A stretch of 64,000 nt of DNA from JANMMJ01 sp964543235 (GTDB lineage Bacteria; Pseudomonadota; Alphaproteobacteria; Rhizobiales; Aestuariivirgaceae). Below are positions 51,358 through 60,631 of the stretch, piece by piece. The notes beneath the pieces are model-generated. The model did not search any database, was not told the origin of the DNA, and saw nothing but the letters and a program-made list of their open reading frames with translations. The stretch lies in NCBI GenBank assembly GCA_964543235.1, contig CAZIXE010000012.1:13925-77924 (forward strand), written 5' to 3'. The stretch's first letter is position 1; each line of letters begins with the position of its first letter. Both the position numbers and the translations under genes were made by a program.

Positions 51358-52220
51358 TTTCTCACCTCGATCAGCGCGCGGCTCGCATGCTCCCCAATGA
51401 CACGATGCTCGCCCTGAAGCAACAGAACCGCGCCATCGATGAGGCCGAGGCTCCGCAATCCCTCTGCCTCCCTGGCACCGTTTTCAAGCGCGTCGGCCAC
51501 GGCATCCGGCGGCAGTTCACCAACATCAATAGTCACGGGCAGTTCACCCAAATCGGTGTCGTCAGCCAATGTCGAGGCGGGGGCCCGCAAGATCGCCGGA
51601 TGATCGGTGTTTACGGCATTGGCGATCAGGGTGGCCGCCGCGTCGGCCATGCCGGCCTTGCGGGCGATGACGGTTGCGGCATCGGCGATGCCGAGGCTGT
51701 GGCTGCGGCCACGCCAGCCCGACGTGGCGATGCCGCGCGATGGATCGGTCCAGTCGATGGTGATGGTGCCGGCGGTCGCCGGAAAGTCGGGGCGCTCCAC
51801 GACGCCGATGGTGACTCTTTCGAAGGCTGCGAGATAGATGGCGATGTCGCCGCCATTGTTGACCATGCCGCGGGTGATCGGCGTCGACAGCACCATGGCG
51901 GAAAGGATTTCCTCGGCCACCGAGCCCGCCACGGCCGCCATCGGCGTGATGTAGCGATCGCGAAAGGGCCAAGTGGACCAGAGCATGGTGGCGGCAATAC
52001 GGCCCTCCAGCTCGGGCGGGATTTCGCCCAGCGGCTGGCGCAGGACCGGCAATTCGCTCACCAGTTCCTCGAGAACCGAGCCAAAACGTTTCCAGGCCTG
52101 GGCATAGGCGGCCTCGACCGCCTCGACCGGGCCTTCGGCATGGACGATCAGGTCGATGGGGCCGTGCTGGAAGTGAAGGCGGTCATGATCGATCCGCATC
52201 ATGACCGGGCCTGGGGTCAT
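51348..52220 (-). CDS. UPF0280 family protein (ApbE-like)
   Basis: 290 residues from MTPGPVMMRIDHDRLHFQHGPIDLIVHAEG; the longer frame to 52610 overlaps the next gene. The family blocks are visible: ITPMAAVAGSVAEEILSAM, MVNNGGDIAIYLAAFERVTIGV, TSGWRGRSHSLGIADAATVIARKAGMADAAATLIANAV. The fold is related to ApbE, the FMN transferase that flavinylates target proteins, and AVAGSVAEEI and NNGGDIA recall its FAD/metal region. It may therefore flavinylate or otherwise mature the neighbouring reductase. Overlaps the upstream gene by 4 nt. Confidence 0.86.
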   Translation of the reverse strand: MTPGPVMMRIDHDRLHFQHGPIDLIVHAEGPVEAVEAAYAQAWKRFGSVLEELVSELPVLRQPLGEIPPELEGRIAATMLWSTWPFRDRYITPMAAVAGSVAEEILSAMVLSTPITRGMVNNGGDIAIYLAAFERVTIGVVERPDFPATAGTITIDWTDPSRGIATSGWRGRSHSLGIADAATVIARKAGMADAAATLIANAVNTDHPAILRAPASTLADDTDLGELPVTIDVGELPPDAVADALENGAREAEGLRSLGLIDGAVLLLQGEHRVIGEHASRALIEVRKWY

Positions 52221-53683
52221 CCCGGCCTCTTGTTGAGCGGCCAGGGATTGCCCGGGAGCTGTTCCTCCTCGCGCTTCTTGCCGACGTCGCGCAAGGTTTC
52301 CGCCTCGCGCACCTCGGCCATGTGGCCGCCGAGCACGGCATAATCGGCCGCTGCCATGGTGAACTCGATGGGGGCGACAAGAGCCGGGGTCGGAACATAG
52401 CCGAAGGCCTGTTTCGGGAGCCTGGTCACGTCGACCATGAAGGTGATGCCGCCACCCGGCCAGACATAGACAGGCGCGCCGCCACAGGTGACGCGCGTCA
52501 GGGCGTCCTTGACCGAGCGCGTCAGATTCACCGGGTTCTCGGTGACACCGGCCCGCAGGGAGCCACCGGCGCCGCCCATGAACAGGACCGAGCACAGGGC
52601 AGGTTCGCAATTCTCGCCGATCCGTTCGACCGTCCTGCGGATGGCTGCGGGCATGTCCTTCTCGACGGGCTTCAGATTCTCGTCGAGCTCGAGCCAGATG
52701 GCATTGTCGCCGGTGGTCGAAACCATGAGCAACCTGAGCCCGGGCCAGGCCACCGCGGGATCAATCTTCTGGATGATGTCGAGCGGGTTGCTCAGATTGG
52801 TGCCGCCCCAGCCGGCGCCGGGCTCAGCAACCTGGAAGTAGCGGCCGGGCGTGGAGCGGCGGCCGCGGACCCTGATGCCGGCCGGCTTCATGTCGAGGCA
52901 GCGGCCGGCCTGGTGTTCGGTGAGCACGCCGGTGATGTGGTCGTCAACCACGATCACCTCATCGGCATGGGGCTGCCACTGCCGGGCAAACATGCCGATC
53001 GTGGCCGAGCCGCAGCCCACGCGCATGCGGTGTTCCTCGACACCGTCGATGACCGGCGCGGCGCCGGCCCTGACGATCACCGTCGAACCGCCATCGACCG
53101 ACAATTCAACCGCCTCGCCATTGGAGAGCGCCAGCAAGGTATCGCACGTAACAGTGCCTTCCTTCTTGGAACCGCCGGTCAGGTGGCGGACTCCGCCCAG
53201 CGAGAGCATCTGGGAGCCATATTCGTGCGTGGTGACGTGGCCGACCTGCTCGCCAGTGGCGCGGACGGCAGCCTGTTCGGGACCGATGTAGCGGTCGGTG
53301 TCGATCTTCACCTTGACGCCGCAATAGCTGAAGATGCCCTCGGTGACCACGGTCACCATGTCGACGCCTTCAACCCTGGAGGAGACGATGAACGGGGCCG
53401 GCTTGTAGTCAGGATAGGTGGTTCCGGCACCGATGCCGGTTATGAATGTGTCGGATGCCTGCACCGGATTGCCATCCCATTCGCGGCCCATGAAGGGCAC
53501 GGCCTTGGCGGCGCGCCTGAGGAGCACGACGGGGTCGCAGCGGACCAGCTCACCATCAATATTGGCGTAGCGGTCGCAGGCGCCGGCCTTGCCCGGCCTG
53601 ATCCGGCACAGCACGGGGCAGGCATCACAGCGGATGATGCCGTCGGATTCGCGGGCGCCAAAGATCTCGGTACGGTCGGTCAT
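52217..53683 (-). CDS. 6-hydroxynicotinate-reductase-like iron-sulfur protein
   Basis: 488 residues. The N-terminal cysteines C19-x-x-C22-x3-C26-x9-C36 (CDACPVLCRIRPGKAGACDRY) have a 4Fe-4S pattern. Other blocks are DTFITGIGAGTTYPDYKPAPFIV, YCGVKVKIDTDRYIGPEQAAVRATGEQVGHVTTHEYGSQMLSLGGVRHLTGGSKKEG and VYVWPGGGITFMVDV. It matches proteins labelled 6-hydroxynicotinate reductase, which use ferredoxin to reduce the pyridone ring. Located between a molybdenum hydroxylase and hydrolases, it would reduce the hydroxylated ring before opening. The specific substrate is not known. Confidence 0.84.
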   Translation of the reverse strand: MTDRTEIFGARESDGIIRCDACPVLCRIRPGKAGACDRYANIDGELVRCDPVVLLRRAAKAVPFMGREWDGNPVQASDTFITGIGAGTTYPDYKPAPFIVSSRVEGVDMVTVVTEGIFSYCGVKVKIDTDRYIGPEQAAVRATGEQVGHVTTHEYGSQMLSLGGVRHLTGGSKKEGTVTCDTLLALSNGEAVELSVDGGSTVIVRAGAAPVIDGVEEHRMRVGCGSATIGMFARQWQPHADEVIVVDDHITGVLTEHQAGRCLDMKPAGIRVRGRRSTPGRYFQVAEPGAGWGGTNLSNPLDIIQKIDPAVAWPGLRLLMVSTTGDNAIWLELDENLKPVEKDMPAAIRRTVERIGENCEPALCSVLFMGGAGGSLRAGVTENPVNLTRSVKDALTRVTCGGAPVYVWPGGGITFMVDVTRLPKQAFGYVPTPALVAPIEFTMAAADYAVLGGHMAEVREAETLRDVGKKREEEQLPGNPWPLNKRPG

Positions 53684-56376
53684 GCCAAGCCTGCGGACCT
53701 GAAGGCCGCCAGCAAACGATCGGGCGTGGCTGGCGCGCGGTTGATGCGAATCCCGGTGGCATTCTCGATGGCGGAGAAGATCGCCGGGGCGGTCGGAATG
53801 AGGGCGGGCTCGCCGATGCCCTTGGCGCCATAGGGACCAAGAGGTTCCGCATCCTCGATCAGGATGATTTCGATCTGCGGCATGTCGCCGAAGGTGGGGA
53901 TCAGATAGTCGTGGAGGTTCTCGGTGCGGCCGGGGACATACTCCTCCATCAGGGCGAGGCCCAGACCCTGGGCGATGCCGCCATGGATCTGGCCCTCCAC
54001 AAGTGTCGGGTTGATGGCCCTGCCGACATCATGGGCGGCGACCAGGCGCTCCACCTTCACAAGCCCCAGTCCGATGTCGACGGTCACCTCCGCCATCTGG
54101 GCGGCAAAGCCATAGCAGGAATAGGGGATGCCCTGGCCCCTGGCATCGAGCATGGTGGTGGGCGGATCGAATGTGCCGAAACCGGCGAGCACGTCGCCGC
54201 GCGGATCGGGCTCGAGGCCCGACAGGTCAAGCGTCGCGCCGCCTGACCTGATGATGCCGGTTTCGACAGACAGCTTCGCATCCTCGCCGGCGTTCATGTG
54301 TTTCAGGATGGCAGCACGAAGATCGCGGCCTGCGAGTTCCGCGGCCTTCCCCGACACGAAGGTCTGGCGCGAGGCGGACGTCTTGCCGGCATCCTCGGTC
54401 AGATCGGTATCGCCCATGACATAATCAAACAGCGCCGGCGGCACGCCTATCGCCTCGGCGCAGATCTGGATCAGGATGGTGTTCGAACCCTGGCCGATAT
54501 CGGCAGCACCATTGTACAGCATGAAACGGCCGTTGCGTTTCAGTCCCACCCGCATCGAGGAGGGATTCGAAAGGGACGTATTGCCGATGCCGTACCACAT
54601 ACATGCCACGCCGGCGCCGCGACGCATGGTGCCGGAGGCGATACGCCGCTTCTGTGCCGCGCGCCAATGCGGACGCAGCGCCTCGAGGCATTGGGCAAGA
54701 CCGGCACTGGCTTCCAGCACCTGGCCGGTTGCCGTGGCATCGCCGATTCCTATGGCGTTGTTCAGCCGGAACTCCAGGCGATCCATGCCGCAGCGATCGG
54801 CGAGCATGTCCATGAGGGCCTCGTGGGCGATCGCCGCCTGCGGCACGCCAAAGCCGCGGAACGCGCCGGAGGGCGGGTTGTTGGTATAGAGGGCACGGGT
54901 TTCGGCGCGCACATGCGGCACGACATAGGGTCCGGTGGCATGGACCGGCACACGATTTGCCACGGTGGGTCCCCAGGAGGCGTAGGCGCCGGTGTCGAAA
55001 TCGCCGCGGAAATCCATGGCCAGCAAGCGGCCGTCCGCTGAAGCCGCGAGCTTCGCGGCGATGCGGGCGGGATGGCGCTTGGTCGAAGACATCATCGACT
55101 CGGGCCGCGTGTAGATGCAGCGCACCGGCTGTTGCAGCGTCCAAGCGGCGAGCGCCAGCAGAGGCTGCACAGAAACATCGAGCTTGCCGCCGAAGCCACC
55201 GCCGGTCGCGGTGGGAACGATGCGTACCTGTTCGCGCGCCAGTCCCAGCACGTGCGCGACCTCATCGCGGTCCATGGCGGGCGCCTGGGTGCAGGCGACG
55301 ATCTCGATGCGGTCGCCGAAGCGCTGGGCGTAGCCGGCCTCGGGCTCGATGTAGGCATGCTCGACGCAGGATGTCTCAATGGCGATTTCGGCGATGTGTG
55401 GTGCTGTGGCAAGCGCCGCATCGACATCACCCTTCTCGACACGACCGCGCACCAGCACATTGTCGGGATAACGGTCATGCAGTGCCGGCGCCCGCTCGGA
55501 TCGGGCGGCCGCGAAATCCACGGGGTCGTGCGCCTGCCAGCGGATGGGCAGATCGTCGGCGCGGACAGACTCAACCGCCTCGCGCGTGCCGACGAGGGCG
55601 ATCACCGCATCGCCGCGGTAGCGGACCTGTCCCCTGGCGAGAACGGGCTGGTCCTTGATGGTGGGATAGATGCCAAAGCCGTTGTTGGGAACGTCGTCAG
55701 CCGTGAATACGCGGGTGAGACCGTAGCGCTCACGAAACGCCTCCAGACCCACCAGCCTGAAGGAAGCGCGGGCATGGGGCGAGCGGATGATGCGGAGCCA
55801 GAGACTCTCGGCGGGGGCCTCATCGGCACCGAAACACTCGCTACCATTCAGCTTGGCCGTTCCATCCACGCGTTCGAGGCGGGCACCTACGGCGCCATAT
55901 TCGGCACGCGCCGCAACCCCCATGACGGCATCAACGATCTTGGCATAGCCGGTACAGCGGCAGAGCACGCCCCCCATGGCGTCCTCGACCTGGCGGCGGT
56001 CCGGCTTCGGCTCGCGGGCCAGCAGGTCGCTTGCGGCCATCAGCATGCCCGGCGTGCAAATGCCGCACTGGGCAGCGCCGTGGCGGAGGAAGGCCTTCTG
56101 GAGGGCCGATAATTTGCGATTCCGGGCAAGCCCCTCAACCGTCGTCACGCTGCGGCCCTCGGCCTGGGCCAGGGGGACGAGACAGGAACAGAACTGGCGA
56201 CCGTCAATGAGCACGGTGCAGGCGCCGCAGTCTCCGGCGTTGCAACCGATCTTGGTGCCGGTAAGTCCGAGCCCGTCGCGCAGGGCGTCGGCAAGCCGCG
56301 TCTGCGGCGGCAGGGCGAGGGCAACGGTGTCGCCGTTCACGGTCAGGCGGATAGCTTCGTCCACGGTCTTCAGCAT
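53680..56376 (-). CDS. Fused [2Fe-2S]-molybdopterin hydroxylase (xanthine dehydrogenase family)
   Basis: 898 residues. The N-terminal two-cluster domain has C45/C50/C53/C63 (plant-type [2Fe-2S]) and C104/C107/C139/C141 (second cluster, CGICTPG, LCRCTGY). From about residue 160 a molybdopterin subunit follows: GRVEKGDVDAALATAPH, GGGFGGKLDVSVQPLLALAAW (Mo-pterin), TNNPPSGAFRGFGVPQ, GAADIGQGSNTI and the active-site glutamate in GAKGIGEPALIP. The natural fusion of small and large subunits resembles aldehyde oxidoreductase, but the FAD subunit is separate and encoded upstream. It should add OH to a carbon beside a ring nitrogen. Confidence 0.94.
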   Translation of the reverse strand: MLKTVDEAIRLTVNGDTVALALPPQTRLADALRDGLGLTGTKIGCNAGDCGACTVLIDGRQFCSCLVPLAQAEGRSVTTVEGLARNRKLSALQKAFLRHGAAQCGICTPGMLMAASDLLAREPKPDRRQVEDAMGGVLCRCTGYAKIVDAVMGVAARAEYGAVGARLERVDGTAKLNGSECFGADEAPAESLWLRIIRSPHARASFRLVGLEAFRERYGLTRVFTADDVPNNGFGIYPTIKDQPVLARGQVRYRGDAVIALVGTREAVESVRADDLPIRWQAHDPVDFAAARSERAPALHDRYPDNVLVRGRVEKGDVDAALATAPHIAEIAIETSCVEHAYIEPEAGYAQRFGDRIEIVACTQAPAMDRDEVAHVLGLAREQVRIVPTATGGGFGGKLDVSVQPLLALAAWTLQQPVRCIYTRPESMMSSTKRHPARIAAKLAASADGRLLAMDFRGDFDTGAYASWGPTVANRVPVHATGPYVVPHVRAETRALYTNNPPSGAFRGFGVPQAAIAHEALMDMLADRCGMDRLEFRLNNAIGIGDATATGQVLEASAGLAQCLEALRPHWRAAQKRRIASGTMRRGAGVACMWYGIGNTSLSNPSSMRVGLKRNGRFMLYNGAADIGQGSNTILIQICAEAIGVPPALFDYVMGDTDLTEDAGKTSASRQTFVSGKAAELAGRDLRAAILKHMNAGEDAKLSVETGIIRSGGATLDLSGLEPDPRGDVLAGFGTFDPPTTMLDARGQGIPYSCYGFAAQMAEVTVDIGLGLVKVERLVAAHDVGRAINPTLVEGQIHGGIAQGLGLALMEEYVPGRTENLHDYLIPTFGDMPQIEIILIEDAEPLGPYGAKGIGEPALIPTAPAIFSAIENATGIRINRAPATPDRLLAAFRSAGLA

Positions 56377-57206
56377 CGCGCCAGCCCGGCAAGGGTGCGA
56401 CGCACGAGTTCGAGGGCAGCCTCGCGCCGGTATTCGGCAGTGGCCCGCACGTCGGTAATGGGCGAGAGCCCGGCAAGGTGTTCGAGCCGCACGAGGCTTG
56501 CGCAGGTGGAGCGCGGTTTCCCGGCCAGTGCCGATTCGAGTGACGGCAGACGTTGCGGGACGGCGCTGCAGGATCCGACGGCAATCCGAGCCGAATGGAT
56601 CGTGCCATCGCGCGCTTCCTCGATCACGGCGGCGACCATGGCAATGGAAATCACGAGGTATCTGCGGGCGCCGAGCTTCAGGAAGTGCGAGCGCGCAGGA
56701 AACCGCGGCTTGGGCACCAGGATGGCAGTGACGATCTCGTCATTGTCGCACTGGGTCCGGCGGTTGCCGAGCACGAACTGGCTTGCCGCCACGCGGCGGA
56801 GGCCGCGTGCCGACTGCAACTCGACGATTGCATCGAGAGCCAGCAGGTTTGGCGTGCCGTCGGCGGCGGGCGAGGCATTGCACAGGTTGCCCACGAGCGT
56901 GCCGCCATTCTGAATCTGCACGCCGCCCACCTCGCGCGCTGCCAGCTTGTAGCCATCGAAAAGCGGCGGCAGGCGGGCCGCGATCAGGTCGCTCCAGGTG
57001 GTCAATGCACCGAGCCGCCAGTAGGCCGGTTCCTCCGCGATGCCGCGGAGATCCGCGATGGCGGCGAGGTCGAGGATGTCCTCGGAAATCGCGCGTCCGA
57101 CCCGGGCCGGGTAGAAGTCGGTGCCGCCGGCCAGGAGGGTGTATGTCCTAGCGTCAAGCAGTTCGAGAGCGTCGGCAAGGCGCGGCGGTCGTTCGTATCG
57201 GCCCAT
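56370..57206 (-). CDS. FAD-binding subunit of molybdenum hydroxylase (CoxM type)
   Basis: 278 residues. The FAD site is LLAGGTDFYP (residues about 24-33) plus GGTLVGNLCNASPAADGTPNLLALDAIVELQS, with GGVQIQNGGT. The C-terminal CO-dehydrogenase flavoprotein domain includes YLVISIAMVAAVIE. It passes electrons from the Mo and Fe-S centres of the following gene's product. It overlaps that gene by 7 nt. Confidence 0.94.
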   Translation of the reverse strand: MGRYERPPRLADALELLDARTYTLLAGGTDFYPARVGRAISEDILDLAAIADLRGIAEEPAYWRLGALTTWSDLIAARLPPLFDGYKLAAREVGGVQIQNGGTLVGNLCNASPAADGTPNLLALDAIVELQSARGLRRVAASQFVLGNRRTQCDNDEIVTAILVPKPRFPARSHFLKLGARRYLVISIAMVAAVIEEARDGTIHSARIAVGSCSAVPQRLPSLESALAGKPRSTCASLVRLEHLAGLSPITDVRATAEYRREAALELVRRTLAGLARC

Positions 57207-57239
57207 GCTCGGTATTTTCAGGCGGATTGCGGTGGGCCG

Positions 57240-58733
57240 TCAATCATTCTGCAGCGCTGCCTCCATAACATCCAGCAGAACCCTGGGGAGAACGTCAAAA
57301 GCGTAGGGCGCGTTGAGGCGTTCAAGCCAATGGTGATAGTCCCTACCCCAGGGACCGATGTTGATTACCGGGAGGCCGGCAGGCACGGGAAGCTCGAAGA
57401 CGGTTCCAGCCAGTGGCGTGTTGGCGGCATCGGCCATGCCTGGCGCCCTGCCCAGGAAGCTCATGTCGGAGATGCCCGGAAAATAGTGGATCAAGCCCAG
57501 GCCGTGCGGGGCGACCGCCGCTGCGATCCGCGCCTCGAGAGCCGCGTCCTCCAGGGCGACGGCGGGATAAGGGATTGAGCCGAATCCGAGGATCACGGCA
57601 GGCCCCGGAAGACCAGACAAAGACCAGGCATGTTCGGTGAGCAATTTTGAACGTTCGGGAAGATCAAGCCCGGAACTCCGGTCAAGCTCACGACTCTTTG
57701 CGGCCAAGGCCTCCGCAGACAATGGCGCGGACAGTTCCGCATACGTCATCACCGGGATGGCACGGCCGGTGCGACCGGCGGCGCGGGCCATGGCCCGGCA
57801 GGCGAGATCCAGCGCCACGCGCATCACATCCGCGGCGGAGCGGCGATGCTGAAGGGTGTTCCAGTAAACCCAGGCCCTGGCCGGCGTGGTCACGTTGTAG
57901 CCGGACTTGAGGTCCCTGGCGTGAAGCGCGGTCGGCGGCGCTGCGATCTCCGGCCCCGTCATTTCCGAAAGCTCGGCAGCCAGCTCAAACTCGCAAAGCA
58001 GTTCGGCGGCGAGATAGGCGGCGTTGACACCATCGCCGGGATAACAGGCATGGGTCTCCCTGCCGGCGACGAAAGCCGTCAGTAGCTGCTTGCCAATAGA
58101 ACCCAGGGCTGCGACACGGCCGGCGGATCCATCACCCTGGTCGGAAATGGCGTCGAGACTGATGGCGAGGCGGATATCCAGGGCTTCGTCGGCAGCGAGA
58201 CTGGCCAGAGACGGAACGGCGGCCCGCATGCCGGCGGACCGGTCTTCCTCGTCACAGACGGCAAGGAACAAGAGATTGGCATCGCCGCGATAGGCCTCGA
58301 TTGCCGCGAGGCCGGCGGCGAGACCCGCCTTCATGTCGAGCAGGCCGCGTCCGGGAAGGAACTCGCCGCCCTCGAGATCGGCAAGGGCGTGCGGGTTTTC
58401 ACCGGTGTTCCGGAGCCTCGCAATCATGGCCGGGAGGAGTTCGAGGGGTTTGAACGCGAGGTCCTTCAGGTCGCCATAGTCGTCGGTTCCGACCACATCA
58501 AAATGACCCGTGAGGACCACGGTGCCGCGACCGCGGCCACGCTTCAGCGCGAAGACATTGCTGCGGCCAGCCGGATCGCCGGGGATGGCCTCGCGCCAGA
58601 TGCGATCGAAGACACCGCTTTCATTGACGAGCCGTTCCGCGAAATAGGCCTCATCTGCTGTTCCGGTGATCGACGGCCAGGAGGCGAATCGGAGCGCCAG
58701 GTCGCGCGTGCGGCTGCCGAGCTGCCGTTTCAC
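57240..58733 (-). CDS. M20 family metallohydrolase, RocB-like
   Basis: 497 residues; GTG start at 58733 overlaps the stop of the amidohydrolase gene (GTGA). The longer frame to 58793 is a shadow of that gene. M20 metal ligands: LTGHFDVVGTDDYG (H and D), GRGLLDMKAGLAAGLAAIEAY, CDEEDRSAGMRAAV. The pattern SGYNVTTPARAWVYWNTLQHRRSA recalls RocB of arginine utilisation. Its length (about 100 residues more than typical M20) fits RocB. It may hydrolyse an N-acyl or N-carbamoyl amino acid. RocB's exact reaction is not well established. Confidence 0.82.
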   Translation of the reverse strand: MKRQLGSRTRDLALRFASWPSITGTADEAYFAERLVNESGVFDRIWREAIPGDPAGRSNVFALKRGRGRGTVVLTGHFDVVGTDDYGDLKDLAFKPLELLPAMIARLRNTGENPHALADLEGGEFLPGRGLLDMKAGLAAGLAAIEAYRGDANLLFLAVCDEEDRSAGMRAAVPSLASLAADEALDIRLAISLDAISDQGDGSAGRVAALGSIGKQLLTAFVAGRETHACYPGDGVNAAYLAAELLCEFELAAELSEMTGPEIAAPPTALHARDLKSGYNVTTPARAWVYWNTLQHRRSAADVMRVALDLACRAMARAAGRTGRAIPVMTYAELSAPLSAEALAAKSRELDRSSGLDLPERSKLLTEHAWSLSGLPGPAVILGFGSIPYPAVALEDAALEARIAAAVAPHGLGLIHYFPGISDMSFLGRAPGMADAANTPLAGTVFELPVPAGLPVINIGPWGRDYHHWLERLNAPYAFDVLPRVLLDVMEAALQND

Positions 58734-59974
58734 GCGAGCTTTCGGTCGTAGGCGAGAACCGCGTTGAGCAGGGTCTGCGATCCGGCGGCACATTCGTCGA
58801 ACGTGGTCGACTCCTCCTCATTGTGCGAAATGCCGTTGAGGCATGGCACGAAGATCATGGTGGTCGGCGCAACGCGGGCAATGTAAGCGGCATCGTGGCC
58901 GGCTCCGGATGCCATCTCACGCGTGGTGTAACCGGCCTGCCTGGCGCCCTCGCGGACACAGTCGATCAGCTCAGGGGCGAACTTCACCGCCGGCGAGTTC
59001 CAGATGCGTTTCTCTTCGAGCTCCAGCTTGAGGTCTGCGGCAATCTTCGGCAGAGCCTCCCGGTATGCCTTTTCCATGCGGTCGAGAACGGCCTCGTCGG
59101 GGTGGCGCAGATCGACGGTGAAGAACACTTCGCCGGGCACGACATTGCGGCTGTTCGGCCGGTTCTCGATAAGACCGACAGAGGCGACGCCGGGGAGATG
59201 ATTCATGCCAACCTGATGGATGGCCTCGATCATGCGGGCGGCACCGAGCAAGGCATTCTTGCGCAGGCCCATGGGGGTGGCGCCGGTGTGGCTTTCCTGG
59301 CCTCGCACGGTCACCTCGTACCAGCGCATGCCCTGGACGCCGGTCACCACGCCAACCATCTTTTTCTCGGCCTCGAGGATCGGCCCCTGTTCGATGTGCA
59401 GTTCGAACATGGCCTGGAACCTGATCGAACCCGCCCTGGCCTTGCCGCGGTAGCCGATGCGTTCGAGCTCGTCGCCGAATTTGATACCGTTGCGATCTTC
59501 ACGGCTGTAAGCGTAGTCGGGCGTGAACACGCCGGCATAGACGCCGGAGGCGAGCATGGCGGGGGCGAAGCGGGAGCCTTCCTCGTTGGTCCAGTTGACG
59601 ATCATGATAGGCGCGTTCGACTCATAGCCGAGGTCGACCATGGTGCGCATGGCTTCAAGCGCACCGAGGACGCCGAGGACGCCATCGAACTTGCCGCCGG
59701 TCGGCTGGGTATCGAGATGCGAACCCATGGCAACCGGCAGCATGTCGCGGTGCCTGCCGGGGCGGGTTGCAAACATGTTGCCGACTTCGTCAACCTCGAC
59801 GGTGCAGCCGAGCTTCTCGCATTCGCGCCTGAACCAGTCGCGCACCAGCCGGTCCTCGTCGGACAAGGTCAGGCGCTTGATACCACCCTTCGGCGTGGCG
59901 CCAAACCTGGCGGTCTCCATGATGGCATCCCACAAGCGCTGCGGATTGATGGTGAGGTTGGTCTGGGTCGTCAT
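58730..59974 (-). CDS. Hydantoinase/carbamoylase family Zn-dependent amidohydrolase
   Basis: 414 residues of the M20-type amidase/hydantoinase/carbamoylase group (N-carbamoyl-L-amino acid hydrolase, allantoate amidohydrolase, beta-ureidopropionase relatives). Metal ligands: MGSHLDTQPTGGKFDG (H and D), TNEEGSRFAPAMLASG (EE), FELHIEQGPILE (H), and SHNEEESTTF near the C-terminus (H). The dimerisation segment VTVRGQESHTGATPM is present. It should remove a carbamoyl or ureido group from an amino acid. This is the first catabolic gene of the run. Start ATG lies 9 nt after the vapC stop. Confidence 0.92.
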   Translation of the reverse strand: MTTQTNLTINPQRLWDAIMETARFGATPKGGIKRLTLSDEDRLVRDWFRRECEKLGCTVEVDEVGNMFATRPGRHRDMLPVAMGSHLDTQPTGGKFDGVLGVLGALEAMRTMVDLGYESNAPIMIVNWTNEEGSRFAPAMLASGVYAGVFTPDYAYSREDRNGIKFGDELERIGYRGKARAGSIRFQAMFELHIEQGPILEAEKKMVGVVTGVQGMRWYEVTVRGQESHTGATPMGLRKNALLGAARMIEAIHQVGMNHLPGVASVGLIENRPNSRNVVPGEVFFTVDLRHPDEAVLDRMEKAYREALPKIAADLKLELEEKRIWNSPAVKFAPELIDCVREGARQAGYTTREMASGAGHDAAYIARVAPTTMIFVPCLNGISHNEEESTTFDECAAGSQTLLNAVLAYDRKLA

Positions 59975-59983
59975 GGCAGACTC

Positions 59984-60379
59984 TCAAGCTAGGCGGATAT
60001 CGGTATGGATGAAATCGTCCCCCTTGCACAAGAGCGGAACGCGGTGAACCCTGGCGCAAGCATATGAAAAACAGTCGCCCAAGTTAAGCGCGGCACGATG
60101 GCGGCCCCGGCCGAAACGCGCGAAGGCATCGAGCGCGCCCTCCGCGATGATGCGATCGATCTCGATGATGATCGCACCTGTCGAATCTGCAAAGTCAGCG
60201 ACCGACCGACGCGCGCCCGGCAAATTGCCCCGTGCAATTCTGGCGAGCCCCAGTGTGGATTCATAAATCGACAGGGGGGACACCAGCCGCCGCGACGCCT
60301 TGTCGAGTTTTGCACTGAGTTCAGGTTCATCCTCTTCCATTGCAATGATGGCAATGATGGCCGAAGCGTCCAGAAACAT
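59984..60379 (-). CDS. vapC: VapC-type PIN domain toxin
   Basis: 131 residues. PIN domain acidic residues are in place: D4 (MFLDASAIIAII), E40 (SIYESTLGL), D-x-D/GDCFSY near residue 101 and the final catalytic aspartate in CKGDDFIHTDI. It is a Mg-dependent ribonuclease, usually specific for tRNA or rRNA sites. The ATG shares a base with the vapB stop (TGATG), and its own stop lies 9 nt before the amidohydrolase ATG. Confidence 0.93.
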   Translation of the reverse strand: MFLDASAIIAIIAMEEDEPELSAKLDKASRRLVSPLSIYESTLGLARIARGNLPGARRSVADFADSTGAIIIEIDRIIAEGALDAFARFGRGRHRAALNLGDCFSYACARVHRVPLLCKGDDFIHTDIRLA

Positions 60380-60618
60380 CAGATGTCACCGGACAACTCA
60401 TCGAAAAACGCCTTGTCGGCCTTCAGGCCGGATTTTGGCAATCTGGCAAAACGCTCCTGGATCGGCTTCAGCCGTTCCCGCAAGGAGGCCGGGCGCGTTT
60501 CCTGCTCCAGGGCCTTCTCCACGGCTTCCCGGATGGTTTCGGTGAGCGTCTTGCCCCTGAGCCTGGCGAGGCGGCGCACCGCCTTGTCGGTCGCGGGGTC
60601 TTTCACATAAAAACTCAT
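60379..60618 (-). CDS. vapB: VapB-type antitoxin (Rv0623-like)
   Basis: 79 residues starting MSFYVKDPATDKAVRRLARLRGKTLTETIREAVEKALEQE. The Met at 60672 is further upstream but overlaps the operator. The N-terminal ribbon-helix-helix-like part has KDPATDKAVRRLARLRG, typical of the PSK/Rv0623 group, and binds DNA. The C-terminal part (RLKPIQERFARLPKSGLKADKAFFDELSGD) wraps the toxin. It represses its own operon with VapC. Confidence 0.9.
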   Translation of the reverse strand: MSFYVKDPATDKAVRRLARLRGKTLTETIREAVEKALEQETRPASLRERLKPIQERFARLPKSGLKADKAFFDELSGDI

Positions 60619-60631
60619 CGCCCAATCCTCA

